Source: DASQHW01 sp038209365
Lineage (GTDB): Bacteria > Actinomycetota > Acidimicrobiia > IMCC26256 > PALSA-610
Assembly (NCBI GenBank): GCA_038209365.1
Contig: JBBQXS010000006.1
Coordinates: forward strand, 62,001-126,000
Reading direction: 5' to 3'
DNA length: 64,000 bases
In this document: in pieces, positions 25,045 through 34,403 of the stretch
Layout: each line of letters starts with the position of its first letter
Position numbering within the stretch: position 1 is the first letter of the stretch
Program-made: the position numbers and the translations under genes
The notes under the pieces: model-generated
Told to the model about the DNA's origin: nothing
The model's database searches: none
What the model saw: the letters and a program-made list of their open reading frames with translations, nothing else

Positions 25045-25862
25045 AGAGCCGTCCAATCGGGTATCCCACTTCGGGACGCGACGACCGTGTCAACACCGTC
25101 CAGATGCTCGAATCGCCGTACGAGCACCTGGGATGGGGTTCCGTCCGATGCGACGAGACGGAACGACTCCGGAAGGACGTCGGGTGTCGTGCTCTCTATG
25201 AGGGCGGGTTGATCGGCGAAGACCCGCTTGAATTCGGCGAACGACGCCTCGTGGTCGAGATATCGATACGACTGGACTTCAGTCGTATCGTTGGCGATCG
25301 CGGCGCGCACGGCTTGTGCCTGCGCCGGTGTCGCGCCGATCTTCATGAACACTTGGGCGTCAATGGGCTCGTCCGTCAAGACGAAGACCTTCGCGTCGCT
25401 GCCCAAGACGTGCAGGAGCGCGTCGCCGGCACCCCGCACCCGGATCTCAACTGCGAACCCGTCGCTCGTTCGCAACGCGCACGCGGCGTCGCGCAAGGCG
25501 GGCGGCCCAACGATTGAGTTTGGGAGCACCGGCACGCCGCCTCGGGCGAGCGGGGCATATCTCGCGACCGACGGAGAGTCTTCCAGGATCTCTCGAACGC
25601 GTTCCGTCCCGGGAACCACCACGAGGTCGAGCCGAACATCTGCTCGCGTGAATTCCTTCTTCGCGACGCCCACGTGCTTCTCGCCTCGACTCCAGAGCGC
25701 GATTCCGCCCGCGACGGTAAGGACCACGAGGAGCGCCGCCGCAACGCGAAGCAGTGCCGTCCGTTTGCCTTCCCGGCGTCGGAGGCCGTGAAGGTCGCCC
25801 TGGAAGGGCTCCATCTCGTCCGCGAGCCGGTGGAGCTCTCCGCGCAGCTCATTCGTCTGCAT
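24993..25862 (-). CDS. Single-pass membrane protein with FtsX-like ectodomain (candidate anti-sigma factor)
   Basis: 289 residues: about 35 cytoplasmic residues, one membrane helix (LLRVAAALLVVLTVAGGIALW), then an outside domain. The C-terminal half (about 157-270) contains FVLTDEPIDAQVFMKIGATP, SYRYLDHEASFAEFKRVFAD and LPESFRLV, which match the FtsX extracellular domain, but the four-helix FtsX permease is absent. The start overlaps the ECF sigma gene by 14 bases, the usual place of an anti-sigma factor. No HxxxCxxC zinc motif is in the cytoplasmic part. Confidence 0.6.
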   Translation of the reverse strand: MQTNELRGELHRLADEMEPFQGDLHGLRRREGKRTALLRVAAALLVVLTVAGGIALWSRGEKHVGVAKKEFTRADVRLDLVVVPGTERVREILEDSPSVARYAPLARGGVPVLPNSIVGPPALRDAACALRTSDGFAVEIRVRGAGDALLHVLGSDAKVFVLTDEPIDAQVFMKIGATPAQAQAVRAAIANDTTEVQSYRYLDHEASFAEFKRVFADQPALIESTTPDVLPESFRLVASDGTPSQVLVRRFEHLDGVDTVVASRSGIPDWTALYHAFGAVPDPADCGTP

Positions 25863-26328
25863 CGTCGTCCTCCTCGAGCTCCACCCGCATCGCGCGCAGC
25901 GCCTGGTGCAACGTCGCCTTCACCGTGCCGAGCGCGCAGCCCATCGCGCTGGCAACATCGGCGAGCGGAAGGTCGGCGAGGTAACGCAACACGACCGCCT
26001 GGCGCTGCCGAGGCGGCAGCGTGGCGATCGCATCGCGAACCGACAGCCGCGTGACGACCGAACCGTTGTTGTCCAAGACCCCCGGTTCGCTCGGCCGAGA
26101 GCGTTCGAGCCGCCGCCAGTGATCGCGTAGCTGGTTCATGGCGACCACGTAGACCCACCCGTCCGGGCGGTCCATGTCGCGCACCGTGCGCCACCGGCGT
26201 AGCGCCCGAGCGAACGCTTCCTGGGTTGCGTCCCGCGCCAGGTCCCGCTCGCCTGCAGCCAGGCTGATGGCGCGTGCGATGTCATCGAAGTGCGCGGCGT
26301 AGAACTCGTCGAAGTCGCGCCTCTCCAT
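25849..26328 (-). CDS. ECF-type RNA polymerase sigma factor
   Basis: 159 residues. Region 2: DFDEFYAAHFDDIARAISLAAG and ATQEAFARALRRWRTV; region 4: LPPRQRQAVVLRYLADLPLADVASAMGCALGTVKATLHQALRAMR. No C-terminal extension. The start has no ribosome-binding site, and an ECF-like promoter lies just upstream, so a nearly leaderless autoregulated transcript is likely. An overlapping membrane protein follows. Confidence 0.9.
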   Translation of the reverse strand: MERRDFDEFYAAHFDDIARAISLAAGERDLARDATQEAFARALRRWRTVRDMDRPDGWVYVVAMNQLRDHWRRLERSRPSEPGVLDNNGSVVTRLSVRDAIATLPPRQRQAVVLRYLADLPLADVASAMGCALGTVKATLHQALRAMRVELEEDDDADE

Positions 26329-26337
26329 CGCGGAGGA

Positions 26338-26361
26338 AACGGTAGGCGAGCGTGAAAGGTT
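26338..26361 (-). promoter_or_regulatory. ECF-type autoregulatory promoter
   Basis: On the minus strand AACC (26361-26358) and CGTT (26341-26338) are 16 bases apart, the hallmark of ECF promoters. It overlaps the kgd stop codon, and CGTT ends 9 bases before the sigma ATG. Confidence 0.6.
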
Positions 26362-29300
26362 TAGCCGGGGACTGCTTCGGCGAGGAGGGCTTGCTGCTCC
26401 GCGTCGTGGATCGTCGAGCTGCCGGTCGCCGGGCTCGGACTCTCGTGCCGGGCGACCACGCCCACCGGGCGACCGTTCGCGAGCTCCTCGACGCGGCGGC
26501 GGACGAAATAGCGAGCACCCATGTTGCCCGGCTCTTCCTGCGCCCACACCACTTCGGCGTCCGGTGACCGTCGCAAGACTGCTTCGATCTCGCGCGCCGG
26601 CCACGGATACAGCTGCTCGATGCGGACGACCTCGACCTGCGCGCCGAGCTCATCGCGGCGCGCGAGCAGCTCGAACCCGAACTTGCCGGTCGTGAACACG
26701 ATCCGCGTCGGCGAGGCGGGCGGGTTCGGGTCGAGGAGCACGGGCTCGAACGCCCCGTGCGTGAATGCGTCGACAGGCGACGCGGTCGCGGGTACGCGCA
26801 GATATCGCTTGGGCGTCATCACGATCAGTGGCTTGCGGCTGGGATCCTGCACCTGACGGCGCAGCACATGGAAGTACTGCGCTGATGTCGTCGGGTAGAC
26901 GACCCGCATGTTGTCCTGCGCGGCGAGCACGAGGAACCGCTCGAGACGCGCGGACGAGTGCTCGGGGCCCTGGCCTTCGAAACCGTGGGGGAGCAACAAC
27001 ACCAGGCCGCTGCGCTGTCCCCACTTGTCCTCGGCGGCGACGAGGAACTGGTCGATGATCACCTGGCCGCCGTTCGAGAAGTCTCCGAACTGTGCTTCCC
27101 ACGCGACGAGCGCGTCGTGGTCCGCGATCGAGTAGCCGTATTCGAAGCCGAGCGCCGCGAACTCCGACAACACCGAGTCGTAGATCATGAACGCCGCCGC
27201 GTCGTCGGCGAGGTGCGCGAGCGGCACGTACTCCTGCTCGGTGCGGTGGTCGACGACGACCGCATGACGTTGCGAGAATGTGCCTCGACGCGTGTCCTGG
27301 CCCGCGACGCGCACCGGCGCGCCGTCGAGCAGCAACGACCCGAACGCGAGCTCCTCGGCGAGCGCCCAGTCGACCTGGTCGTTGTCGAATTCCTTGCGAC
27401 GGTTCGCGAGGAGTCGGGCCAGCTTCGGATGCGGCTCGAAATCGGACGGGTACGTCGTGAGCGCGCGAATGATGCGCTCCAAGTTCTCACGCGGTACACC
27501 GGTCTCGACGCGCGAGGTCTCGGGCTCGGGGGTTGGCGCTTCCATTCGGCGCGGCGGTTCGCTGGCGTGCGTCTCGCCGAAGGCTTCCTCCAGTCGTGCC
27601 CGGAAGTCCTCGAGCGCCTTTTCGGCCTCCTCGAGCGTGAGGTCGCCGCGGTTCACGAGCAGCTCGGTATAGAGCTTGCGCACCGACCGACGGTTGCCGA
27701 TCACCTCGTACATCCGGGGTTGCGTGAACGCCGGCTCGTCGCCCTCGTTGTGGCCGTACCGCCGGTAGCACACCATGTCGACGACGACGTCCTTCTTGAA
27801 CACGTTGCGGAACTCGTACGCGAGACGGATCACGCGCACCGAGGCTTCGGGATCGTCGCCGTTGACGTGGAAGATCGGCGCCTGTACCGCCTTGGCGATG
27901 TCGGTGGCGTACACCGTCGAGCGCGCGAAGCCGGCGGGAGTCGTGAAGCCGACCTGGTTGTTCACGACGATGTGGACCGTGCCGCCCACGTCGTAGCCGG
28001 GCAGCTCCGAGAGATTCAGCGTCTCCGCGACGACGCCCTGGCCCGCGAACGCCGCATCGCCGTGGATCAGCACGGAGAGCACGCGATCGTGCGCGGTGTC
28101 GCCGAGCCGATCCTGCTTCGCGCGCGCCATTCCCTCGACGACCGGGTCGACGGCTTCCAGATGACTCGGGTTGGCGGCGAGCGTGATGCCGATCGTCGCG
28201 CCCGACGCGGCGGTGAACTTGCCGGTCGCGCCGACGTGATACTTCACGTCGCCCGAGCCCTGTGGGACGTTGGGGTCGAGCTCTCCTTCGAACTCGCGGA
28301 AGATCTGCTCGTAGGACTTGCCGACGACGTTCGCGAGCACGTTCAACCGGCCGCGGTGCGCCATACCCATCACGAATTCCTCCACGCCGGCGTCGGCCGC
28401 GGCGTCGAGCAGGAACTCGAGCATCGGGATCAGTGTCTCCGCGCCTTCGAGCGAGAAGCGCTTCTGACCGAGGAACTTCGTGTGCAGGAACCGCTCGAAC
28501 GCCTCGGCGCCGTTCAAAGCGCTCAGGATGCGGCGTTTGTCCTCGGGGGTCGCGTCGACGTGCACACCCTCGACCTGCTCCTGGATCCATGCCTTCTGGT
28601 CGGGCTCCTGGATGTGCATGTACTCGACGCCGATCGTGCGGGCGTACGCGTTCCGAAGCAGGCCGAGGATGTCGCGGAGCTTCATCGTCGTCCGGCCGGC
28701 GAGCCCGCCGGTGGGGAACTCGCGGTCGAGGTCCCAGATCGTCAGCCCCCAGTGATTCGGGTCGAGCTCCTCGTGGGTCTTCGGCTCCTTCAAGCCGAGC
28801 GGGTCGAGGTTGGCGATCAGGTGCCCGCGCACGCGGTACATGTTGATCAGCTGCTGCACCGCGATGATCTTGTGCGCAGCCTCGGTGGATCCGTCGAGAG
28901 GTTTGCGGTCGGGCGACCAGCGCGCCGGCTCGTACGGCACCCCGAAGCTCGCAAAGAGCTCGTCGTAGAAGCCGTCGCCGCCGAGCAGCAGGTCGTGCAT
29001 CGTCGCGAGGAATTCGCCGCTCTCGGCGCCCTGGATGATCCGATGGTCGTACGTGCTCGTGAGCGTGACGACCTTGCTCACGCCGATGTCGGCGAGCGTC
29101 TGCGGATCGGCGCCCTCGTACTCGGGCGGGTAGATGATCGCACCGACCCCGACGATCACACCTTGGCCCGGCATGAGTCGCGGCACCGAGTGCATGGTGC
29201 CGATCGTTCCCGGGTTGGTGATGGAGACGGTCGTGCCCACGAAGTCGTCCGGGGTGAGCTTGTTGGTGCGCGCCCGGCGGACGAGGTCCTCGTATGCGGC

Positions 29301-29969
29301 ATGGAACGCCGCGAAGTCGAGTGTGTCGGCGTTCTTGATGTTCGGGACGAGCAGCGTGCGTGTGCCGTCAGGCTTCTGCTGGTCAATCGCGAGGCCGAGG
29401 TTGACGTGCTCGTGCCGGACGACGCTGGGCTTGCCGTCGGTGACGCCGTAACTCGCGTTCATGTGCGGCGACTTCTGCAGCGCCCGTACGACCGCGTAGC
29501 CGATCAGGTGCGTAAAGCTCACCTTCCCGCCGCGCGTGCGGGCGAGCTGGTTGTTGAGGATCTGGCGGTTGACCTCGAGCAGCTTCGCGGGCACCGCGCG
29601 CACCGACGTGGCGGTGGGGACCGCCAGGCTCGCCTCCATGTTCTGGACGACGCGCGCCGACGCGCCGCGGAGAGGCTCGGCCTGCTCACCGTCGAGCGTC
29701 ACCGGCGCGTCCTGCCCGTCGGCTTTCGGTGTGACGACAGGTGCGGGAACGGAGGCGGGAGCGGGTGCCGGTGGCGCGGCCGGGGCCGCGGGGGAGGGCG
29801 CGGGCGCCGGTGCCGGTGTGGGCGGCTCGGAACGAGGCTGGTAGTCGGCGAAGAAATCGCGCCAGCCCGGAGAGACGCCTTCGGGGTTCTCGCGGTAGAG
29901 GCGATACATCTCGTCGACGAGGCCCGCGTTCGGGCCCAGGTCCTCGATGCTCGCGGGACGGTCAGCCAT
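26361..29969 (-). CDS. kgd: Multifunctional 2-oxoglutarate decarboxylase/dehydrogenase (Kgd)
   Basis: 1202 residues, the fused actinobacterial form. The N-terminal segment (LVDEMYRLYRENPEGVSPGWRDFF) is followed by a Pro/Ala-rich linker (about 45-100), an E2-like acyltransferase core (about 110-355, STYDHRIIQGAESGEF) and a thiamine-dependent E1 part from about 400 (GMAHRGRLNVLANVVG, GDAAFAGQGVVAE, VVDMVCYRRYGHNEGDEPAFTQP). There is no lipoyl domain, as in mycobacterial Kgd. The enzyme gives succinic semialdehyde or, with DlaT and Lpd, succinyl-CoA in the TCA cycle. Confidence 0.96.
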   Translation of the reverse strand: MADRPASIEDLGPNAGLVDEMYRLYRENPEGVSPGWRDFFADYQPRSEPPTPAPAPAPSPAAPAAPPAPAPASVPAPVVTPKADGQDAPVTLDGEQAEPLRGASARVVQNMEASLAVPTATSVRAVPAKLLEVNRQILNNQLARTRGGKVSFTHLIGYAVVRALQKSPHMNASYGVTDGKPSVVRHEHVNLGLAIDQQKPDGTRTLLVPNIKNADTLDFAAFHAAYEDLVRRARTNKLTPDDFVGTTVSITNPGTIGTMHSVPRLMPGQGVIVGVGAIIYPPEYEGADPQTLADIGVSKVVTLTSTYDHRIIQGAESGEFLATMHDLLLGGDGFYDELFASFGVPYEPARWSPDRKPLDGSTEAAHKIIAVQQLINMYRVRGHLIANLDPLGLKEPKTHEELDPNHWGLTIWDLDREFPTGGLAGRTTMKLRDILGLLRNAYARTIGVEYMHIQEPDQKAWIQEQVEGVHVDATPEDKRRILSALNGAEAFERFLHTKFLGQKRFSLEGAETLIPMLEFLLDAAADAGVEEFVMGMAHRGRLNVLANVVGKSYEQIFREFEGELDPNVPQGSGDVKYHVGATGKFTAASGATIGITLAANPSHLEAVDPVVEGMARAKQDRLGDTAHDRVLSVLIHGDAAFAGQGVVAETLNLSELPGYDVGGTVHIVVNNQVGFTTPAGFARSTVYATDIAKAVQAPIFHVNGDDPEASVRVIRLAYEFRNVFKKDVVVDMVCYRRYGHNEGDEPAFTQPRMYEVIGNRRSVRKLYTELLVNRGDLTLEEAEKALEDFRARLEEAFGETHASEPPRRMEAPTPEPETSRVETGVPRENLERIIRALTTYPSDFEPHPKLARLLANRRKEFDNDQVDWALAEELAFGSLLLDGAPVRVAGQDTRRGTFSQRHAVVVDHRTEQEYVPLAHLADDAAAFMIYDSVLSEFAALGFEYGYSIADHDALVAWEAQFGDFSNGGQVIIDQFLVAAEDKWGQRSGLVLLLPHGFEGQGPEHSSARLERFLVLAAQDNMRVVYPTTSAQYFHVLRRQVQDPSRKPLIVMTPKRYLRVPATASPVDAFTHGAFEPVLLDPNPPASPTRIVFTTGKFGFELLARRDELGAQVEVVRIEQLYPWPAREIEAVLRRSPDAEVVWAQEEPGNMGARYFVRRRVEELANGRPVGVVARHESPSPATGSSTIHDAEQQALLAEAVPG

Positions 29970-30021
29970 AGGGTTCTTCTCTCAATCGTGCACCACGGCG
30001 GCGGCTCGAGAAAGCGCTCAT
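29962..30021 (-). other. 19-codon upstream frame overlapping the kgd start
   Basis: ATG at 30021 opens MSAFSSRRRGARLREEPYG, and its TGA lies inside the second and third codons of kgd. The overlap would allow translational coupling. No ribosome-binding site is visible before it, and a 5-bp hairpin (GCCGG/CCGGC) precedes the ATG. The rest of the 135-base gap to the DAHP synthase gene holds nothing that I recognise. Confidence 0.2.
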
Positions 30022-30104
30022 GGCCGGGTACCGGCGATCACGAAGTACAACAACGCGTACACCGACCCGCCTTCCCGGGTGCGCCGGGGGTTCTGGGGCG
30101 TCGC

Positions 30105-31475
30105 TCAACGCGAGCGCTGCACCAGCTCGCACACGCGGAACGCGAGATCGAGCGACTGCCGCGCGTTCAGGCGAGGGTCGCAGCGGGTCTCGTACCGGCG
30201 TTCGAGATCAGTGCCGACGAGATCATCGCCGCCTCCGAGGCACTCCGTGACGTCGTCGCCGGTGAGCTCGACGTGCACGCCGCCTGGTATCACGTCGGCG
30301 GCGAGGCACGCGTCGAAGAACTGCTCGACCTCGTGGATGACGTCGTCGAAGTGGCGCGTCTTGAAGCCGTTCTCGAGCGCAAAGGTGTTGCCGTGCATCG
30401 GGTCGCACGCCCACACGACCGGATGCTCCGAGCGACGCACCGCCCGCAAGAGGGGCGGGAGCTTCTCGGCGACGTGCTTGTCGCCCATCCGGCTCACGAG
30501 CACCAGTCGACCGGGCTCCCGTGCCGGGTCGAGGCGACGGCACAGTGCAACCACCTCTTCGGGGGTTGCGGTGGGACCGAGTTTCACGCCGATCGGGTTG
30601 TGCACGCCGGAGAGGAATTCCACGTGCGCGCCGTCGATCTGGCGGGTCCGCTCGCCGATCCACACCATGTGCGCAGAACAGTCGTACCAATCGCCGGTGA
30701 GGCTGTCGCGCCGCGTCAACGCCTCCTCGTACCCGAGCAGTAACGCTTCGTGCGACGTGTAGAAGTCGACCTGGTGCAGCTGTATCTCGGCTTCGAGGTC
30801 GATCCCGCACGCGGCCATGAACCGCAGCGCGCGTTCGATCCCGTCGGCAAGCTCCTCGTACCGGCGCGCTTCGCGTGCGCTTGCGATGAACTCGAGGTTC
30901 CACTGGTGGACGCGGTTGAGGTCGGCGAAGCCACCTTTCGTGAACGCTCGCAGCAGGTTGAGGGTCGCGGCGGACTGGTGGTAGCCGCGTACCATCCGCG
31001 ACGGGTCGGGCCGCCTGGCGACGGCGTCGAAGGCGATGTCGTTGACGATGTCGCCGAGGAAGGAAGGCAGTTCCTCACCGTTGCGGGTCTCGGTGGGCGA
31101 TGACCGGGGCTTGGCGAACTGGCCGGCAATGCGGCCGACCTTCAGCGTCGGTACGCCGGTGCTGTACGTCAGCACGACCGACATCTGGAGGATGACCTTG
31201 AGCTTGTCCCGGATGTTGTCGGCCGAGAAATCGGCGAAGGACTCTGCGCAGTCGCCCGCGTGCAACAAGAAACCGTTGCCCTCGCTCACGCGAGCGAGCC
31301 CCGCCTTCAACGAGCGGGCCTCCCCGGCGAACACCAGCGGCGGCATGCGGCGCAGCTCGTCGACGGCTTGCTCGACCGCCGCCAGGTCGGGCCACTCGGG
31401 TTGCTGCGCGGCCCGACGACGGCGCCAGCTCGCGGGCTCCCAGTCGAAGTTGCCCAGCGGCACCGGAGCGCTCAT
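30105..31475 (-). CDS. aroG: Class II 3-deoxy-7-phosphoheptulonate synthase
   Basis: 456 residues of the plant/mycobacterial class: WRRRRAAQQPEWPDLAAVE at the N-terminus, LLHAGDCAESFADFSADNIRDKL, metal/substrate region GRIAGQFAKPRSSPTE, and VVWACDPMHGN with the metal-binding His near the C-terminus. It catalyses the first step of the shikimate pathway from PEP and erythrose-4-phosphate. It lies two bases from the Bpa gene on the same strand. Confidence 0.95.
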   Translation of the reverse strand: MSAPVPLGNFDWEPASWRRRRAAQQPEWPDLAAVEQAVDELRRMPPLVFAGEARSLKAGLARVSEGNGFLLHAGDCAESFADFSADNIRDKLKVILQMSVVLTYSTGVPTLKVGRIAGQFAKPRSSPTETRNGEELPSFLGDIVNDIAFDAVARRPDPSRMVRGYHQSAATLNLLRAFTKGGFADLNRVHQWNLEFIASAREARRYEELADGIERALRFMAACGIDLEAEIQLHQVDFYTSHEALLLGYEEALTRRDSLTGDWYDCSAHMVWIGERTRQIDGAHVEFLSGVHNPIGVKLGPTATPEEVVALCRRLDPAREPGRLVLVSRMGDKHVAEKLPPLLRAVRRSEHPVVWACDPMHGNTFALENGFKTRHFDDVIHEVEQFFDACLAADVIPGGVHVELTGDDVTECLGGGDDLVGTDLERRYETRCDPRLNARQSLDLAFRVCELVQRSR

Positions 31476-31476
31476 G

Positions 31477-31965
31477 TCAGAGGTAGGCGCCGGGCTGCTT
31501 GCCCTGGTTGTCGCCCATCTCGAGCGCGCGGCGCTGGCGCATGTCCTCGAATTGGCGCTGCGCCTGCATCTGCTGGGTGAACAGCGTGGCCTGAATGCCG
31601 TGGAAGAGCCCTTCGAGCCAGCCGACGAGCTGCGCCTGCGCGATGCGTAGCTCGGATTCGCTCGGGGTGTCGCCGGAGAACGACAACCTCACTTCTCCGA
31701 GCTCCTTGCGCAGGTCCGGAGACAAGATCTCCTCGAGCTCGTGGATCGAGCGCTCGTGGATCTCCTTGAGCGAGCGGCGGCCTTCGTCGTCGAGCGGCGC
31801 GCGCCGCGCTTCCTCGAGCAGCGCCCGCACCATCGACGCGATTCGGATCAGCTTCGTCGGGCGCGCGACCTGTTCACCTTCCGGCGCGGCGTCGCCGTCT
31901 GGGGTCGGGATGTCCACGACCTCGGGCATCACGGCGGCGTCGCGGTCAGGCTGCATCTGGGTCAC
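31477..31965 (-). CDS. bpa: Bacterial proteasome activator Bpa
   Basis: 162 residues, mostly helical. Core region RIASMVRALLEEARRAPLDDEGR, IHELEEILSPDLRKELGEVRLSF, EGLFHGIQATLFTQQMQAQRQFEDM. The C-terminus GAYL is close to the GQYL tail by which Bpa (Rv3780) docks on the 20S proteasome and opens its gate without ATP. The proteasome genes themselves are outside the window. Confidence 0.92.
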   Translation of the reverse strand: MTQMQPDRDAAVMPEVVDIPTPDGDAAPEGEQVARPTKLIRIASMVRALLEEARRAPLDDEGRRSLKEIHERSIHELEEILSPDLRKELGEVRLSFSGDTPSESELRIAQAQLVGWLEGLFHGIQATLFTQQMQAQRQFEDMRQRRALEMGDNQGKQPGAYL

Positions 31966-32061
31966 GACGAGGCATGGTACCCATCGGCCGGGAGACGACA
32001 GCGAAGCGACCGGAGGGGAGCGGAGCGTGGAGTCGACCCAAACAAGCCCGGGAGACGACCG

Positions 32062-33240
32062 TCAGGATGCCGCGACCTTGCGGCGGGGGGCAGGGCCGTC
32101 GAGGGATCCGAGATCCGCGAGCCTCGGATCGTTCGAGAACACCTCGACGATCTGCTCGCGCAGGCCGAGGCGACGCTGGAGCCGCTCGACCTCGAGCTCC
32201 TGGTCCCACAGCACGAACGTGACGACGATGCCGGCGTTCCCGGCCCGCGCGGTACGGCCCGAGCGGTGGACGTACGCCTTCTGCTCTTCCGGCGGGTCGT
32301 AGTGCACCACGACATCCACGTCGTCGACGTGAATACCCCGTGCCGCGACATCGGTGGCCACCAGGATCCCGTGCTCTTCCTCCTGGAAGTCGCGCAACGC
32401 CTTCTCACGGGCCGACTGGCGGAGATCACCGTGAATGGCGGCGGCGTGCACATCTTCCCGCTTGAGCTGCGACACGAGCTTGTCTGCGCCGCGCTTGGTG
32501 CGGACGAACACCATCGTGCGAGACACGCCTGCGGCGATCGAAGCAAGCACCTTCACCCGGTCGAGCTCGTGCACCTTCAAGAACCGGTGCATCGACTCGT
32601 CGACCATCTGCGAGTCGGATTCCACTTCATGACGTACCGGATCGCGCATGTAGCGGCGCACCAGCACGTCGACCTCCCGATCGAGCGTCGCCGAGAACAG
32701 CAACGTCTGGCGGTCGTCGGGCACCTTGCGCAGGATCCACTCGACCTGCGGGAGGAAGCCCATGTCGGCCATGCGGTCGGCTTCGTCGACCACGAGGATC
32801 GAGATGTCGTCCAGGTCGAGCTCACCGCGGTCGAGCAGGTCGATCAGGCGGCCCGGCGTCGCGACCGCGATCTCGATGCGGCGGTGCAGGTTCCGGATCT
32901 GGCGTTCCATCGATGTCCCGCCGTAAAAGGCGGCGACCCGCGCGCCGACGGCCTTGCCGAGCGGGCTCAGCACGTCGACGACTTGCTTGGCGAGCTCGCG
33001 CGTCGGTACGAGCACGAGCGCGCGCGGGTGCCCGGGACGCGCGGGTTCGACGGTCTGCAGCATCGGGAGGCCGAACGCGAGCGTCTTGCCCGAGCCGGTT
33101 TTCGCCTTGCCGCACACGTCGTGACCGGCGAGGGCGTCGGCGACGGTCGCGGCTTGGATGGGAAAAGGTTCGTCGATGCCCTGGGCCGCGAGGGCGTCGA
33201 CGAACTCGGCCTTGAGGCCGAGTTCGCGGAAGGTCGTCAC
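32062..33240 (-). CDS. DEAD-box ATP-dependent RNA helicase
   Basis: 392 residues from a GTG with a GGAG ribosome-binding site. Motifs in order: Q-motif (GIDEPFPIQ), I AKTGSGKT, Ia PTRELA, Ib TPGR, II VDEADRM, III SAT, V ATDVAARGIHVDDVDVVVHYD, VI HRSGRTARAG. It has only a short C-terminal tail, so it is a minimal RhlE-like helicase for RNA remodelling. Confidence 0.93.
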   Translation of the reverse strand: MTTFRELGLKAEFVDALAAQGIDEPFPIQAATVADALAGHDVCGKAKTGSGKTLAFGLPMLQTVEPARPGHPRALVLVPTRELAKQVVDVLSPLGKAVGARVAAFYGGTSMERQIRNLHRRIEIAVATPGRLIDLLDRGELDLDDISILVVDEADRMADMGFLPQVEWILRKVPDDRQTLLFSATLDREVDVLVRRYMRDPVRHEVESDSQMVDESMHRFLKVHELDRVKVLASIAAGVSRTMVFVRTKRGADKLVSQLKREDVHAAAIHGDLRQSAREKALRDFQEEEHGILVATDVAARGIHVDDVDVVVHYDPPEEQKAYVHRSGRTARAGNAGIVVTFVLWDQELEVERLQRRLGLREQIVEVFSNDPRLADLGSLDGPAPRRKVAAS

Positions 33241-33394
33241 ACTTGCTCCTGTTGCGTCGTATCGGAGGCCGATCCTCGGGAGGCTCCGGTTCGGAAACAG
33301 GTGAGGGACGGCCGCGGGCCCGAAGGATGGGGCCCGGCACCCCAGGATACCGGGAAACGGATGACCCGCGGCACATCGGGGTAATCGGGACCGT

Positions 33395-34387
33395 ATGCCG
33401 GATCTCCAGCGCGTCGTGCGCCGCGTGGACGACTTCCAGCAGAGCCACCGGCCGCTCGCCTTCATCTTTGCCGTCGTGAAGAAGTTCGGAGACGATCAGG
33501 GCGGCAACCTCTGCGCGCTGATCACCTACTACGGCTTCATGAGCCTGTTCCCGCTGCTACTCGTGCTCGTCACCGTGCTCGGCTTCGTGCTGGAGGGGAA
33601 TCCCGGCCTGCGCAACGACATCCTCAACTCCGCGGTGACCGACTTCCCGATCATTGGCAACCAGATCCAGCGCCAGGTCGGCTCGGTACGCGGCAGCGGG
33701 CTCGGCCTCGCGATCGGCATCATCTTCACGTTCTACGGCGGGCTCGGCGTCGCCAACGCGGCCCAAGACGCGATGAACCGCATCTGGGAAGTGCCGATGC
33801 GCGCCCGGCCCGGCTTCTTCCCCCGCGTCCTGCGCAGCCTCGCGTTGATCGGCACGATCGGCCTGGGGATCATCATCACGACCGTCCTGAGCGGCATCGG
33901 TGGCGGCACCGCCAGCCTCGGCGCGTGGTCCCGGATCGGGGCGGTCGTCGTTGCGTTCGTGCTGAACGTCGGGCTGTTCGCGTTGGCGTTCCGGGTGCTC
34001 ACTGCGCGCGAGGTCGCATGGGGTGACGTCTGGCCGGGTGCGGTCATCGCGGCGATCGGGTGGGAGGTGCTACAGGCCGTCGGGGGCGCGTTCGTGTCGC
34101 ACCAACTCAAGGGGATGAGCGAGACATACGGCTTGTTCGCGATCGTGATCGGCCTCCTCCTGTGGATCTTCCTGCAGGCCCGCGTCGTGTTGTACGCGGC
34201 CGAGGTAAACGTCGTACGGGCGAATCACCTGTGGCCGCGCAGCATCGCGCCGCCGCCCCTGACCGACGGCGACAAGCGCGCATACGCGGCCTACGCCGAG
34301 ACCGAGGAGCGCCGGCCCGACGAACGCGTGGACGTCGACATCGACAGGCGAGGGCCAAAAGTCGGGGAGGCGCACGGGCAGGGGTAG
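33395..34387 (+). CDS. YihY/virulence factor BrkB family membrane protein
   Basis: 330 residues, about six membrane helices. Family signature: KFGDDQGGNLCALITYYGFMSLFPLLLVLVTVLGFVL near the N-terminus, TFYGGLGVANAAQDAMNRIWEVP in the middle, and SETYGLFAIVIGLLLWIFLQARVVLYAAEVNVV towards the end. The tail is acidic and hydrophilic. The exact function of the family is unsettled. Divergent from the helicase gene; the 154-base gap holds both starts but no box that I can call. Confidence 0.88.
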   Translation: MPDLQRVVRRVDDFQQSHRPLAFIFAVVKKFGDDQGGNLCALITYYGFMSLFPLLLVLVTVLGFVLEGNPGLRNDILNSAVTDFPIIGNQIQRQVGSVRGSGLGLAIGIIFTFYGGLGVANAAQDAMNRIWEVPMRARPGFFPRVLRSLALIGTIGLGIIITTVLSGIGGGTASLGAWSRIGAVVVAFVLNVGLFALAFRVLTAREVAWGDVWPGAVIAAIGWEVLQAVGGAFVSHQLKGMSETYGLFAIVIGLLLWIFLQARVVLYAAEVNVVRANHLWPRSIAPPPLTDGDKRAYAAYAETEERRPDERVDVDIDRRGPKVGEAHGQG

Positions 34388-34403
34388 CTCGTATCGTTGT
34401 GGT

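Noticed and set aside
26958..30743. Very long open frame on the plus strand opposite kgd and the DAHP synthase gene
   Set aside because: High GC keeps antisense frames open; the composition is Arg/Val/Glu/His-biased without any domain, and the minus strand carries clear enzymes.
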